Shown here: in pieces, positions 8,699 to 17,028 of the stretch
How the letters are laid out: every line of letters starts with the position of its first letter
Position numbering within the stretch: the stretch's first letter is position 1
From: Rhodobiaceae bacterium
GTDB lineage: Bacteria > Pseudomonadota > Alphaproteobacteria > Rhizobiales > Tepidamorphaceae
Length of the DNA: 64,000 nucleotides
Assembly: GCA_020637855.1 (NCBI GenBank)
Contig: JACKJR010000002.1
Coordinates: 372,001-436,000 of the forward strand
Direction: 5' to 3'
Position numbers and translations under genes: made by a program
The notes under the pieces: model-generated
What the model saw: the letters and a program-made list of their open reading frames with translations, nothing else
The model's database searches: none
Told to the model about the DNA's origin: nothing

Positions 8699-9661
8699 TC
8701 ACACCGTCCGCATCCTGGCCGGCGCTGAAGCACGCTTCGACCGTGACCCCTTGGCAACCGCCCCTTGCGCGATCATCCAGTCGCGAACCGCTTCGGCATC
8801 TTCATGCAGAACCGCGCCGCGCGGCCACACCACGTAGAACCCGGCATCAGTGGCAAATACATGATCGACGGCGCGCTCAACCAGCCCTCCCGCCATGTAG
8901 CGCTCGGTCAGATAATCCCATCCCAGCGCCACGCCCTGACCCTCCAGCACCGCCTGCAACACAAGCGCATAGTCGTTCAGCCGCAAACCCTGCCCATTGT
9001 CAGTGAAAGGAGCGGGATCGCAACTGGCGAACCACTGCCGCCAGTCCGGTGTGGGGCGATAGGGTTCTTCCAGATGGATCAGCCGGTGCGCACGCAACTC
9101 GGTCGGCGAACGCGGGGTTCCGCGCTGTTCCAGATAGGCCGGGCTGGCGATGGCTGAAATACGCTCATCGGCGATCAGCGCGCAGTCGTAGGCCTGCCAG
9201 TCGCCAAACCCGCGCCGCACGCCAAGCGTGATCCGCTCCGTGGCAAGATCCACGTCGCGGTCGGTGGTCTGGAGCCTGAGATCGATATCCGGATGCGCTT
9301 CGCGAAATGCCGCCAGCCTCGGCAGCATCCAGTAGGTCGCGAAAGCAGTCGAGACAGATAGCGTGACATGCCGGTCGCGCTTGGCCCGCGCCAGCGTTTC
9401 CGCCGACTGGGTGATATAGGAAAGCCCCATCGATACATCGCGATGAAAACGTTCCCCCGTCGATGTCAGTTCGACGCGGCGGTGCTGACGTGCAAACAAA
9501 CTCACGCCCAGCACATCCTCCAATTGCTTGATGGCATAGGAGACGGCTGCCTGCGACATGCCCAGTTCCTTGCCCGCAATCGTGAAACTGCCCAGGCGCC
9601 CCGCGGCCTCGAACACGACGAGACTGCTTAACGAGGGAATGAGGCGGCGCAGGTTTTGCAT
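8699..9661 (-). CDS. LysR-family regulator (GcvA-like)
   Basis: A 320-residue regulator. Residues 10-65 hold the winged helix-turn-helix (SLVVFEAAGRLGSFTIAGKE, then MSQAAVSYAIKQLED), followed by the periplasmic-binding-like effector domain. The N-terminus IPSLSSLVVFEAAGR resembles the GcvA/AmpR branch. It is divergent from the MttB-like gene and co-transcribed with the amidohydrolase, so it probably controls both in response to a pathway compound. A dyad that could be its operator lies at 9668-9688. The last ~20 residues are basic and probably disordered. Confidence 0.88.
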   Translation of the reverse strand: MQNLRRLIPSLSSLVVFEAAGRLGSFTIAGKELGMSQAAVSYAIKQLEDVLGVSLFARQHRRVELTSTGERFHRDVSMGLSYITQSAETLARAKRDRHVTLSVSTAFATYWMLPRLAAFREAHPDIDLRLQTTDRDVDLATERITLGVRRGFGDWQAYDCALIADERISAIASPAYLEQRGTPRSPTELRAHRLIHLEEPYRPTPDWRQWFASCDPAPFTDNGQGLRLNDYALVLQAVLEGQGVALGWDYLTERYMAGGLVERAVDHVFATDAGFYVVWPRGAVLHEDAEAVRDWMIAQGAVAKGSRSKRASAPARMRTV

Positions 9662-9667
9662 AAATTG

Positions 9668-9688
9668 AACTTATCCTGATCAGAAGTT
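9668..9688. promoter_or_regulatory. Putative LysR operator
   Basis: AACTT (9668-9672) and AAGTT (9684-9688) flank the self-complementary CTGATCAG in the 111-base gap between the divergent lysR and mttB-like genes. Its position next to the lysR start suits autoregulation. Confidence 0.4.
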
Positions 9689-9772
9689 TTTTCAAACGTC
9701 ACAAAGCGTATTCGCTGATCCAGAATTCCCTATCTGCATCGAGGCCACGGCACTGCGGAACGGGAGTGCGGG

Positions 9773-11344
9773 ATGATCGACATCGACACGACACACGAAG
9801 CTGAACACCTGAAACCCGTCGGCTCCGCAAGGGCCGGCCGTGCCGCGCGTCACGAACGCCGCGCACAGGCGCATTCGCGTACCGCGCCCGCCTACATCAC
9901 GCGAAGGATCCCTACCTACGATCTGCTTGGCGAGGAAGGGCTTCAGCGCATTGAGCAAACCGCAGATCGCATCCTGGCTGAGGTCGGCATCGAATTCCGC
10001 GGTGACGATGAGACGGTCCGCCTGTTCCGCGAGGCCGGCGCGAAATTCGATGGTGTGCGGGCAACCTTCGAACCGGGCATGCTGCGCGAGATCCTGAAAA
10101 GCGCACCGGGCGAGTTCATTCAGCACGCCCGCAACCCGGCCCGTTCGGTAAAGATCGGCGGCGATGGAATTGTCTTCGCACCCGCCTATGGCTCACCCTT
10201 CGTGATGGATCTGGATCAGGGACGGCGCTACGGCACGCTGAAGGATTTCCAGAACTTCGTGAAGCTCGCTTACATGACCCCGTCGATGCACCATTCCGGC
10301 GGCACGGTGTGCGAGCCGGTCGACGTGCCGGTCAACAAACGCCACCTCGACATGGTGCTCGCCCACTTCATCAACTCCGACAAGGCGTTGCTCGGCTCGG
10401 TAACGGAACCGAGCCGCGCGCAGGATTCCGTCGATATGGCGCGCATCGTGTTCGGTGAGGAATTCGCCGACAGCAATTGCGTCATCATGGGTAACTTCAA
10501 CGTCAACTCGCCGCTGGTGTGGGACGGCACCATGACCGGCGGTATCCGCGCCTATGCCGCCGCCGGCCAGGGCAACGTGATCGTGCCATTCATTCTCGGC
10601 GGTGCGATGGGCCCGGTGACCAATGCCGGCGCGATTGCGCAATCGCTCGCAGAGACCATGGCCGGATGCGCGCTGGCCCAGCTGGTGCGCCCCAGCGCGC
10701 CGGTCATTTTCGGAAACTTTCTGTCGTCGATGGCGCTGCGCTCAGGCTCACCCACCTTCGGAACGCCGGAACCCGCCATTGGCTCGCTCGTGGTCGGCCA
10801 GCTCGCGCGCCGGCTCAACCTGCCGTTGCGCTGTTCCGGCTCATTCACGACCTCGAAACTGCCGGACGCGCAATCGACGGCGGAAAGCATGATGTCGATG
10901 CTGGCCGCCGTGCAGTGCGGCGCGCATTTCGTGCTGCACGCTGCGGGCTTTCTCGACGGGCTGCTGTCCATGTCCTACGAGAAGTTCGTCATCGATGCCG
11001 ACATCTGTGCGGCCATGCACACTTACCTCGCAGGCATGGAAGTGGATGACAACGCTCTGGCGCTCGACGCATTCAAGGAAGTCGGCCCCGGCAACCACTT
11101 CTTCGGCTGCGCCCATACGCTCGCCAATTACGAGACCGCGTTCTGGGATACCGAACTCTCCGACAACGACCCCTTCGAGACCTGGGAGGAGAACGGCTCG
11201 CTGGACATGGCGGCCCGCGCCAACACGAAATGGAAGAAGATGCTGGCCGAGTATCAGCCGCCACCGATCGATCCCGGCATCGCCGAGGCGCTCACCGATT
11301 TCGTCGCACGCAAAAAGGCATCGATGGACGATGCCTGGCACTGA
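9773..11344 (+). CDS. Trimethylamine methyltransferase-like (MttB superfamily) protein, non-pyrrolysine
   Basis: A 523-residue protein of the MttB superfamily, with ITRRIPTYDLLGEEGLQRIE at the start, LLGSVTEPSRAQDSVDM, FNVNSPLVWDGTM, and SGSPTFGTPEPAIG. The frame is uninterrupted and has no internal TAG, so this is the non-pyrrolysine branch. Characterised members of that branch demethylate quaternary amines (glycine betaine, proline betaine, carnitine) and hand the methyl group to a corrinoid protein. No corrinoid protein gene is in the window, so a partner must be elsewhere if the reaction is conserved. GGGAG lies 6 bases before the ATG. The first 40 residues are basic and probably disordered. 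Confidence 0.85.
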   Translation: MIDIDTTHEAEHLKPVGSARAGRAARHERRAQAHSRTAPAYITRRIPTYDLLGEEGLQRIEQTADRILAEVGIEFRGDDETVRLFREAGAKFDGVRATFEPGMLREILKSAPGEFIQHARNPARSVKIGGDGIVFAPAYGSPFVMDLDQGRRYGTLKDFQNFVKLAYMTPSMHHSGGTVCEPVDVPVNKRHLDMVLAHFINSDKALLGSVTEPSRAQDSVDMARIVFGEEFADSNCVIMGNFNVNSPLVWDGTMTGGIRAYAAAGQGNVIVPFILGGAMGPVTNAGAIAQSLAETMAGCALAQLVRPSAPVIFGNFLSSMALRSGSPTFGTPEPAIGSLVVGQLARRLNLPLRCSGSFTTSKLPDAQSTAESMMSMLAAVQCGAHFVLHAAGFLDGLLSMSYEKFVIDADICAAMHTYLAGMEVDDNALALDAFKEVGPGNHFFGCAHTLANYETAFWDTELSDNDPFETWEENGSLDMAARANTKWKKMLAEYQPPPIDPGIAEALTDFVARKKASMDDAWH

Positions 11345-11360
11345 AGCCTCAAACGAGCTG

Positions 11361-11822
11361 TCAGCCGCGCCCGCGATAGGGCGGTACGCCGGTGTCGGGC
11401 ACCCAGGCATCCTTCGGCGGCGCTCCGGTCTGCCAGAAGATGTCGATCGGGATGCCGCCGCGCGGATACCAGTAGCCGCCGATGCGCAGCCACAGCGGCA
11501 TGGTCGCGGCAATGATCCGCTGACCAATCATCACCGTGCATTCCTCGTGGAAAGCGCCATGATTGCGGAACGAGGTCAGGAACAGTTTCAGCGACTTGGA
11601 TTCGACCAGAAGTTTATCAGGCGCATAATCGATCACAATGTGCGCGAAATCCGGTTGCCCCGTCATCGGGCAGACCGAGGTAAATTCCGGGCATGTAAAG
11701 CGCACGATGGCCGGCGGGCCGTCCGGCTGCTGGAAGGGAACCGCTTCAAGCACCGCTTCTTCGGGCGACGCCGGCGCATCGACCTTCGCGCCGAGAAGGG
11801 TAAGCTTTTCCGTGTCCGTCAT
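11361..11822 (-). CDS. queF: NADPH-dependent preQ0 reductase (7-cyano-7-deazaguanine reductase)
   Basis: A 153-residue protein of type I (unimodular) QueF, which reduces the nitrile of preQ0 to the amine preQ1 in queuosine synthesis. The catalytic Cys51 and Asp58 lie in [12 protein letters not shown], and the family signature [20 protein letters not shown] spans 74-93. All expected residues are intact and the length is normal. No other queuosine genes are nearby. It sits as a lone minus-strand gene between the MttB-like gene and the flavin demethylase, in the position of an unrelated housekeeping gene. Confidence 0.95.
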   Translation of the reverse strand: MTDTEKLTLLGAKVDAPASPEEAVLEAVPFQQPDGPPAIVRFTCPEFTSVCPMTGQPDFAHIVIDYAPDKLLVESKSLKLFLTSFRNHGAFHEECTVMIGQRIIAATMPLWLRIGGYWYPRGGIPIDIFWQTGAPPKDAWVPDTGVPPYRGRG

Positions 11823-11860
11823 CTTGAGTGCTCCATTACGCCGAAGGCCGAGGCGATAGC

Positions 11861-13918
11861 ATGAACCTCAACATCCAGTCGACAAAAGACCCGCTGCTGC
11901 AGCCCTATCAGCTCAAGCATCTGACGCTTCGCAACCGGATCATGTCGACGAGCCATGAGCCGGCCTATTCCGAAGGCGGCATGCCGAAAGAGCGCTACCG
12001 GCTCTATCACACGGAAAAGGCCAGGGGCGGCATCGCGCTGACCATGACGGCGGGCTCGGCCATCATCTCGGCCGACAGCCCCGCCGCCTTCGGCAACCTG
12101 CATGCCTATAAGGACGAGATCGTCCCGTGGCTGAAGGAACTCGCCGACGAGTGCCATGAGCACGGCACGGCGGTGATGATCCAGATTACTCATCTCGGCA
12201 GGCGGACGAACTGGAACAAGGCCGACTGGCTGCCCGTGCTGGCGCCCTCGCCCGTCCGCGAACCCGCCCACCGCGCGTTCCCGAAAGAGGCCGAGGACTG
12301 GGACATCGCCCGCATCATCCGTGATTATGCGACGGCTGCCCAACGCATGCAGGCAGCAGGCCTCGATGGCATCGAGATCGAGGCCTACGGCCACCTGCTC
12401 GACGGTTTCTGGTCTCCGGCAACCAACCGGCGCGATGACAACTACGGCGGTTCGCTCGACAACCGCCTGCGCTTCACATGGGATGTGCTCGATGCAATCC
12501 GCGATGCGACCGGTCCTGATTTCATCGTGGGCCTGCGGATGGTTGCCGACGAGGACTGGGACAAGGGCCTGAGCCGCGAGGAAGGCGTGGAGATCGCGCA
12601 GCGGCTGGCGAACTCGGGCAAGTGTGATTTCCTCAATATCATCCGCGGTCATATCGATTCAGACGCCGCCCTGTCGAAGGTCATCCCGATCCAGGGCATG
12701 GCCGCCTCGCCGCATCTGGACTTTGCAGGCGAAGTCCGCGCGACAACGAAATTCCCGGTCTTCCACGCGGCCCGCATCAACGATGTCGCCACCGCCCGCC
12801 ACGCCATTGCCGAAGGCAAGCTCGACATGGTCGGCATGACCCGCGCCCATATCGCCGATCCGCATATCGCGCTGAAAGTCATGGAAGGCCGCGAGGAGGA
12901 AATCCGCCCCTGCGTCGGCGCGACCTACTGCCTCGACCGTATCTATGAAGGCCACGAGGCGCTGTGCATCCACAACGCGGCGACGGGCCGCGAGGCGACG
13001 ATGCCCCATGTGATCCGTCCGACGGATGGGACAAGGCACAGGATCGCCGTCGTCGGTGCCGGCCCCGCCGGACTGGAAGCCGCCCGCGTCGCCGCCGACC
13101 GGGGTCACGAGGTCACCGTGTTCGAGGCCGCACCCCATCCAGGCGGACAGGTGCGCCTTGCAGCCCAGGACGGACGGCGCAAGGAACTCGTCGGCATCAT
13201 CGACTGGCGCATGGCGCGCTGCGAGGCCAAGGGCGTGACCTTCCGCTTCAACACCTATGCGGAGGAAAGCGATGTCAGCGCGCTGGCCCCCGACATCGTG
13301 CTGATCGCCACCGGTGGCTTGCCCAATTCGGAGGTGCTGGAGGAAGGCAACGGCCTCGTCGTCTCGAGCTGGGACATCCTGTCGGGAGACGCAAAACCCG
13401 CCGCCAATGTCCTGTTGTTCGACGACAACGGCGCCCACCCCGGCATGCAGGCGGCAACCCTCATCGCAAAGGCAGGATCGCAGCTTGAAGTGGTCACGCC
13501 GGAACGGTTCTTCGCGCCCGAGATCGGCGGGCTGAACCACGTCGCCTATGCCGAAATCCTCGATCGTGCCGGCGCGCGGGTCACCATCAATTCAAGACTT
13601 CTCGGCGCCCGCCGTTCCGGCAACGGGCTGACCGCGCTCGTCGGCTCGGATTACACCGATATCGTGCGCGAGCGCGAGGTCGACCAGATCGTCGTGGAAC
13701 ACGGTACCCTGCCGCTGGATGACCTTTACTTCGCCCTCAAGCCGCAATCGCGAAACCTCGGCGAGATGGATTATGGCGCGTTGATCTCGGGCCGCGACCA
13801 GCAGACCGACGCCAACCCGGACGGCAGCTTCCGTCTGTTCCGCATCGGCGATGCGGTTGCCTCGCGCAACATCCACGCGGCGATCTACGACGCGCTGCGG
13901 CTGGTCAAAAACTTTTAG
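11861..13918 (+). CDS. Two-domain FMN/FAD demethylase (N-methylproline demethylase / trimethylamine dehydrogenase type)
   Basis: A 685-residue protein of the Old Yellow Enzyme plus pyridine-nucleotide-type fusion. Residues 10-345 form an FMN-binding TIM barrel ([31 protein letters not shown]). Residues 397-404 (VVGAGPAG) start the ADP/FAD domain. Relatives include trimethylamine dehydrogenase, dienoyl-CoA reductase and rhizobial N-methylproline (stachydrine pathway) demethylases. The Fe-S segment is unusual: Cys351, Ala354, Cys357, Cys369, where the second of four expected cysteines is alanine. The start at 11861 has GAGG 8 bases upstream. An in-frame ATG at 11828 lacks one. It probably removes an N-methyl group from a pathway intermediate. 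Confidence 0.82.
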   Translation: MNLNIQSTKDPLLQPYQLKHLTLRNRIMSTSHEPAYSEGGMPKERYRLYHTEKARGGIALTMTAGSAIISADSPAAFGNLHAYKDEIVPWLKELADECHEHGTAVMIQITHLGRRTNWNKADWLPVLAPSPVREPAHRAFPKEAEDWDIARIIRDYATAAQRMQAAGLDGIEIEAYGHLLDGFWSPATNRRDDNYGGSLDNRLRFTWDVLDAIRDATGPDFIVGLRMVADEDWDKGLSREEGVEIAQRLANSGKCDFLNIIRGHIDSDAALSKVIPIQGMAASPHLDFAGEVRATTKFPVFHAARINDVATARHAIAEGKLDMVGMTRAHIADPHIALKVMEGREEEIRPCVGATYCLDRIYEGHEALCIHNAATGREATMPHVIRPTDGTRHRIAVVGAGPAGLEAARVAADRGHEVTVFEAAPHPGGQVRLAAQDGRRKELVGIIDWRMARCEAKGVTFRFNTYAEESDVSALAPDIVLIATGGLPNSEVLEEGNGLVVSSWDILSGDAKPAANVLLFDDNGAHPGMQAATLIAKAGSQLEVVTPERFFAPEIGGLNHVAYAEILDRAGARVTINSRLLGARRSGNGLTALVGSDYTDIVREREVDQIVVEHGTLPLDDLYFALKPQSRNLGEMDYGALISGRDQQTDANPDGSFRLFRIGDAVASRNIHAAIYDALRLVKNF

Positions 13919-13927
13919 CTCAATAGA

Positions 13928-13977
13928 CCTCATCCTGAAGGCGAGGGCATTCTGCCCGAACGTCTCGAAGGATGAGG
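13928..13977. repeat. Dispersed 50-base palindromic intergenic element
   Basis: CCTCATCCT at 13928-13936 pairs with AGGATGAGG at 13969-13977, and the interior GAAGG...CGTCTCGA completes an element of the form CCTCATCCTGA...GTCTCGAAGGATGAGG. This form is widespread between genes of Hyphomicrobiales. It lies between the demethylase and the M23 peptidase genes and may also act as a terminator. Confidence 0.7.
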
Positions 13978-14023
13978 ATTGAGCATGTGGAAGTGTGAGC
14001 TGGGTTCTGCGAAATTAGGGCTC

Positions 14024-15022
14024 ATGAAGATCATCATTTTCATCACGGTGCTGGCCCTGCCTGCGGCAGCCTTGGCCGAAGCGCCCCGCTTCAGCCTGCC
14101 CATCGCCTGCGCACTGGGACAGGACTGCGCCATCCAGAACTACGTGGATACCGATCCCGGCCCGCAGTGGAAGGATTACCGCTGCGGCGCCATGAGCTAT
14201 GACGGACACGACGGCACCGACTTCCGCATCGCCGATCTTGAGATGATGCGTGCCGGTGTGCCCGTACTGGCCGCTGCTGACGGCATGGTTCTGCGCGTGC
14301 GCGACGGCATGGCCGACGGCGTTTACCGGCAAGGCAGCAACACCATCCCCGACAATGCGGCCTGCGGCAACGGCGTGATAATCGATCATGGCGGCGGCTG
14401 GACGACGCAATACTGCCACCTGCGCAAGAACAGCCTGGCTGTGCGCCCTGATGAACCGGTCAAGCGCGGCTCTCTGCTCGGACTTGTCGGCCAGTCCGGC
14501 CGGGCACAAGTTCCCCATGTCCATTTCGAGGTTGCGGTAAACGGCAAGTCCGTTGATCCGTTCACGGCGGATGGCAATCGTGAAGCCACCATTCCCGCCT
14601 GCGGCACCACCCACGCGGGCCTGTGGCGCGACGATGTCGCCCGCGCCCTGCCCTATCGTGCGCCATTGGTATTGAACACCGGTTTTGCCGCTGGCAGCAT
14701 CGCCATGGAAGACATCGAAACCCGCGCGCGAACAATCGCGCGGTTGCTGCCGGATACCCCTGCCCTGGTCTTCTACGGCCGCGCCATCGGAACCTCCGAG
14801 GGTGACACGCAGCGCATCACCATCACGGCGCCTGACGGATCGGTTTTCGCCAGCCACACCACCGATCCCGAACCGCGCCCGCGCGCGCAGGCCATGGCAT
14901 TTACCGGCAGGAAACGTCCAGCTTCGGGTTGGCAGGATGGCGTCTACACCGCGCGCTATCGGATAATCCGCGACCGCGCCGTGATCGCGGAGCGCACCGA
15001 GTCGATCACGCTCGGCGAATAA
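14024..15022 (+). CDS. Secreted M23-family metallopeptidase
   Basis: A 332-residue protein with signal peptide (MKIIIFITVLALPAAALAEA). The LytM/M23 zinc site is complete: His62 and Asp66 in GHDGTDF, His132 in QYCHLR, and His167 in PHVHFEV. A C-terminal ~110-residue beta-rich extension follows (VLNTGFAAGSIAMEDIETRA). It probably cleaves or remodels peptidoglycan cross-bridges in the periplasm. The start at 14024 puts the signal sequence first. An earlier ATG at 13985 would add 13 residues running out of the repeat element. Its stop abuts the convergent next gene with no spacer. Confidence 0.85.
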   Translation: MKIIIFITVLALPAAALAEAPRFSLPIACALGQDCAIQNYVDTDPGPQWKDYRCGAMSYDGHDGTDFRIADLEMMRAGVPVLAAADGMVLRVRDGMADGVYRQGSNTIPDNAACGNGVIIDHGGGWTTQYCHLRKNSLAVRPDEPVKRGSLLGLVGQSGRAQVPHVHFEVAVNGKSVDPFTADGNREATIPACGTTHAGLWRDDVARALPYRAPLVLNTGFAAGSIAMEDIETRARTIARLLPDTPALVFYGRAIGTSEGDTQRITITAPDGSVFASHTTDPEPRPRAQAMAFTGRKRPASGWQDGVYTARYRIIRDRAVIAERTESITLGE

Positions 15023-15439
15023 TTACCGCCCGCAGGAGGTCCGGTTCTGGTACCCGCCCTGGCTGTACTCGCTGGCAAGCTCGTTCGGCCCGCGAATCCA
15101 GCCCCAGAAGACGAAATGCTCGCTGCGACCGGAGGAGAAATTCGCCGTGCCACCGGCCTGCACATAGGGATTGTTGTCCGACAGACCGCCGATCTGCCAT
15201 TGCCCCTGCGATCCCCAACGCTCGTAGATACCGATCAGCGAAGAGACATGCGTTCCGGCGGCTTCATAAATGCCGTTTGGATAAAGGATCAGCGTGTAGG
15301 AGCGTTCGATCCGGTTCTGGGTGGCGGCGTCGAAGGAGAAGTAACTGCAGGTCCACTGGCCGGAGAAATTCTGCGCCCGCGCACCATAAGCCGTACATGC
15401 CAGCAGCAGCACGGCGAAAAAAGCGGTCAACAGTCGCAT
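15023..15439 (-). CDS. Small secreted protein of unknown function
   Basis: A 138-residue protein with a clear signal peptide (MRLLTAFFAVLLLACTAYGA, cleavage near ARA-QN). The mature domain starts FSGQWTCSYFSFD and includes PNGIYEAAGTHVSS and a Gly/Trp-rich beta pattern. Two cysteines (SGQWTC and NRTSC near the C-terminus) could form a disulphide. I do not recognise a named family. The beta-sandwich look suggests a lipocalin-like or periplasmic binding fold, which is only a guess. AGGA lies 8 bases before the ATG. The stop codon directly abuts that of the convergent M23 gene. Confidence 0.65.
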   Translation of the reverse strand: MRLLTAFFAVLLLACTAYGARAQNFSGQWTCSYFSFDAATQNRIERSYTLILYPNGIYEAAGTHVSSLIGIYERWGSQGQWQIGGLSDNNPYVQAGGTANFSSGRSEHFVFWGWIRGPNELASEYSQGGYQNRTSCGR

Positions 15440-15560
15440 GAACGGTTTCCTTGTCTTACCCAGCGGAACAATCCTGCCCCATCTTGGACAGCTTTGCGTG
15501 GGCGGTTCAAGCCCGGCCTGGCCTGACAAGATCGTGAGTATGTTGAAACTCATTATTTCG

Positions 15561-15576
15561 ATATTTCTGGAAATAT
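15561..15576. promoter_or_regulatory. Perfect dyad upstream of arsR-like gene, probable operator
   Basis: ATATTTC-TG-GAAATAT is a perfect 7+2+7 palindrome about 27 bases before the first start codon of the ArsR-family gene, with TTGACT just after it. Size and place fit autoregulation by an ArsR dimer. Confidence 0.6.
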
Positions 15577-15602
15577 AGTTGACTCGCCGCTGACAGCGGC
15601 GT

Positions 15603-15941
15603 ATGCCGGTTGCCATGAGCGATCTCGATACAGCCGCAGCCCGCCTGGAAGCCCTGGGCAATCCGACCCGCCTTGCGATCTACCGCACACTGGTGCGCGC
15701 GGGCGATCCGGGGCTTGCCGTTGGTAAGATCCAGGAACGGCTCGGACTGGCTGCTTCGACCCTGTCGCATCATCTGCACCGGCTGCTGATCGCAGGTCTC
15801 GTCAAACAGGAGCGCGCCGGTACCACGTTGATCTGTCGCGCCAATTACGACGCCATGCACGCGCTGATTGGCTATCTCGCAGACGAGTGCTGCAAGGATG
15901 TTGAAGTCGGCGCCCCGGCCGCTGCCGGCGGCTGCAAATAG
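15603..15941 (+). CDS. ArsR-family metalloregulator
   Basis: A 112-residue winged-helix repressor. The core LEALGNPTRLAIYRTLVRAG and the recognition helix AASTLSHHLHRLLIAGLV are typical of ArsR/SmtB proteins. A C-terminal cysteine group (DECCKDVE and a terminal GGCK) is suited to binding arsenite or another soft metal, though it is not the classic ELCVCDL site. It precedes the permease gene by 11 bases, so the pair is one transcript, and a perfect dyad upstream is the likely operator. The start may be 15615 (MSDLDT) instead, and neither start has a strong ribosome binding site. Confidence 0.85.
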   Translation: MPVAMSDLDTAAARLEALGNPTRLAIYRTLVRAGDPGLAVGKIQERLGLAASTLSHHLHRLLIAGLVKQERAGTTLICRANYDAMHALIGYLADECCKDVEVGAPAAAGGCK

Positions 15942-15952
15942 GGCCCGCCGCA

Positions 15953-16981
15953 ATGTCTCTCGTTGAAGCCATCCGCGACCGTCGCCTGCCCCGCCCTGAC
16001 GGTGCAATTCTGGCAATCGTGCTGGCGCTTGCAGTACTCGCGGCACTGGCTCCGGCACAACTCTCGCCAAGCATCGCATTCGCGATAAAGGCCTTCGCCG
16101 ATGTGCTGCCGTTTCTGCTGCTGTCGGTCCTGCTTGCGGCCTATGCCAAGGCGACAGGCGCCGACGCGTTGATTGCCCGCGCCTTCATCGGCCGTGAAGT
16201 GCGCATGGTTGCGGTCGCTGCACTGTTCGGCGCGCTGTCGCCATTCTGCTCCTGCGGTGTCATCCCGATCATCGCGGCACTTCTGTCGATGGGTGTCCCG
16301 CTCGCCCCGGTGATGGCGTTCTGGCTTGCTTCCCCGCTGATGGATCCGAGCATGTTCGCGCTCACCGTTGGCACCCTCGGCCTCGACTTCGCCATCGCAA
16401 AGACGATGACCGCCTTCAGTGTCGGCATTCTCGGCGGCTATGTGACCTACGCCCTGACCCGCTCCGGACACCTCGCCAACCCTTTACGTGAGGGCGTAGG
16501 CAATGGCGGTTGCGGTGCGTCTTCGGTACGCACTCGGAAGGACATCGTCTGGAAATTCTGGGCCGACAGCGAGCGCATCTCGAAATTCGCCAGCACCTCC
16601 GCCTCGACCCTGTTCTTCCTCGGCAAATGGCTGTTCCTTGCCTACCTTCTGGAATCGCTGATGCTCGCTTACGTGCCCGCCGAACTGGTGCAGCGCTTCG
16701 TCGGGGATGGCGGCTTTGCGACCATCTTCACCGCAAGCCTCGTCGGCGTGCCCGCATACCTGAACGGCTACGCCGCCCTGCCGCTCGTCGGCGGACTGAT
16801 GGACCAGGGCATGGCGCCGGGTGCCGCGATGGCCTTCCTGATCGCCGGTGGTGTCACCTCGATCCCTGCAGCCATTGCCGTATGGGCGCTGGCGAAGAAA
16901 CAGGTCTTCGCGCTCTACATCGCCTGCTCCCTGACGGGCGCGATGCTGGCCGGAATAACTTTCCAGCTCTGGGCTGCATAA
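15953..16981 (+). CDS. DUF318-type permease, ArsP-like efflux
   Basis: A 342-residue membrane protein with about 8-10 transmembrane segments. It carries the family motif SPFCSCGVIPI near residues 97-107 and a second-half repeat SLVGVPAYLNGYAALPLVGG. ArsP proteins of this family export trivalent organoarsenicals, and other members move metals. Pairing with an ArsR-type regulator supports metalloid or metal efflux. The exact substrate is not fixed by sequence. A short Gly/Cys/Arg loop (residues 184-197) between the two halves is less conserved. Confidence 0.75.
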   Translation: MSLVEAIRDRRLPRPDGAILAIVLALAVLAALAPAQLSPSIAFAIKAFADVLPFLLLSVLLAAYAKATGADALIARAFIGREVRMVAVAALFGALSPFCSCGVIPIIAALLSMGVPLAPVMAFWLASPLMDPSMFALTVGTLGLDFAIAKTMTAFSVGILGGYVTYALTRSGHLANPLREGVGNGGCGASSVRTRKDIVWKFWADSERISKFASTSASTLFFLGKWLFLAYLLESLMLAYVPAELVQRFVGDGGFATIFTASLVGVPAYLNGYAALPLVGGLMDQGMAPGAAMAFLIAGGVTSIPAAIAVWALAKKQVFALYIACSLTGAMLAGITFQLWAA

Positions 16982-17028
16982 AGCCTGAGCGGACTTTCCT
17001 TTCGCGCCCGGCTGGCCGATGATGGGCC

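Noticed and set aside
7357..9006. Long plus-strand open frame (about 549 codons) opposite the amidohydrolase and LysR genes
   Set aside because: It is Arg/His-rich, matches no fold pattern and lies antisense to two genes with complete catalytic and DNA-binding motifs. High GC makes such shadow frames common.
9773..11344. Pyrrolysine-containing trimethylamine methyltransferase
   Set aside because: There is no in-frame TAG and no pyl genes in the window, so it is the non-pyrrolysine branch.
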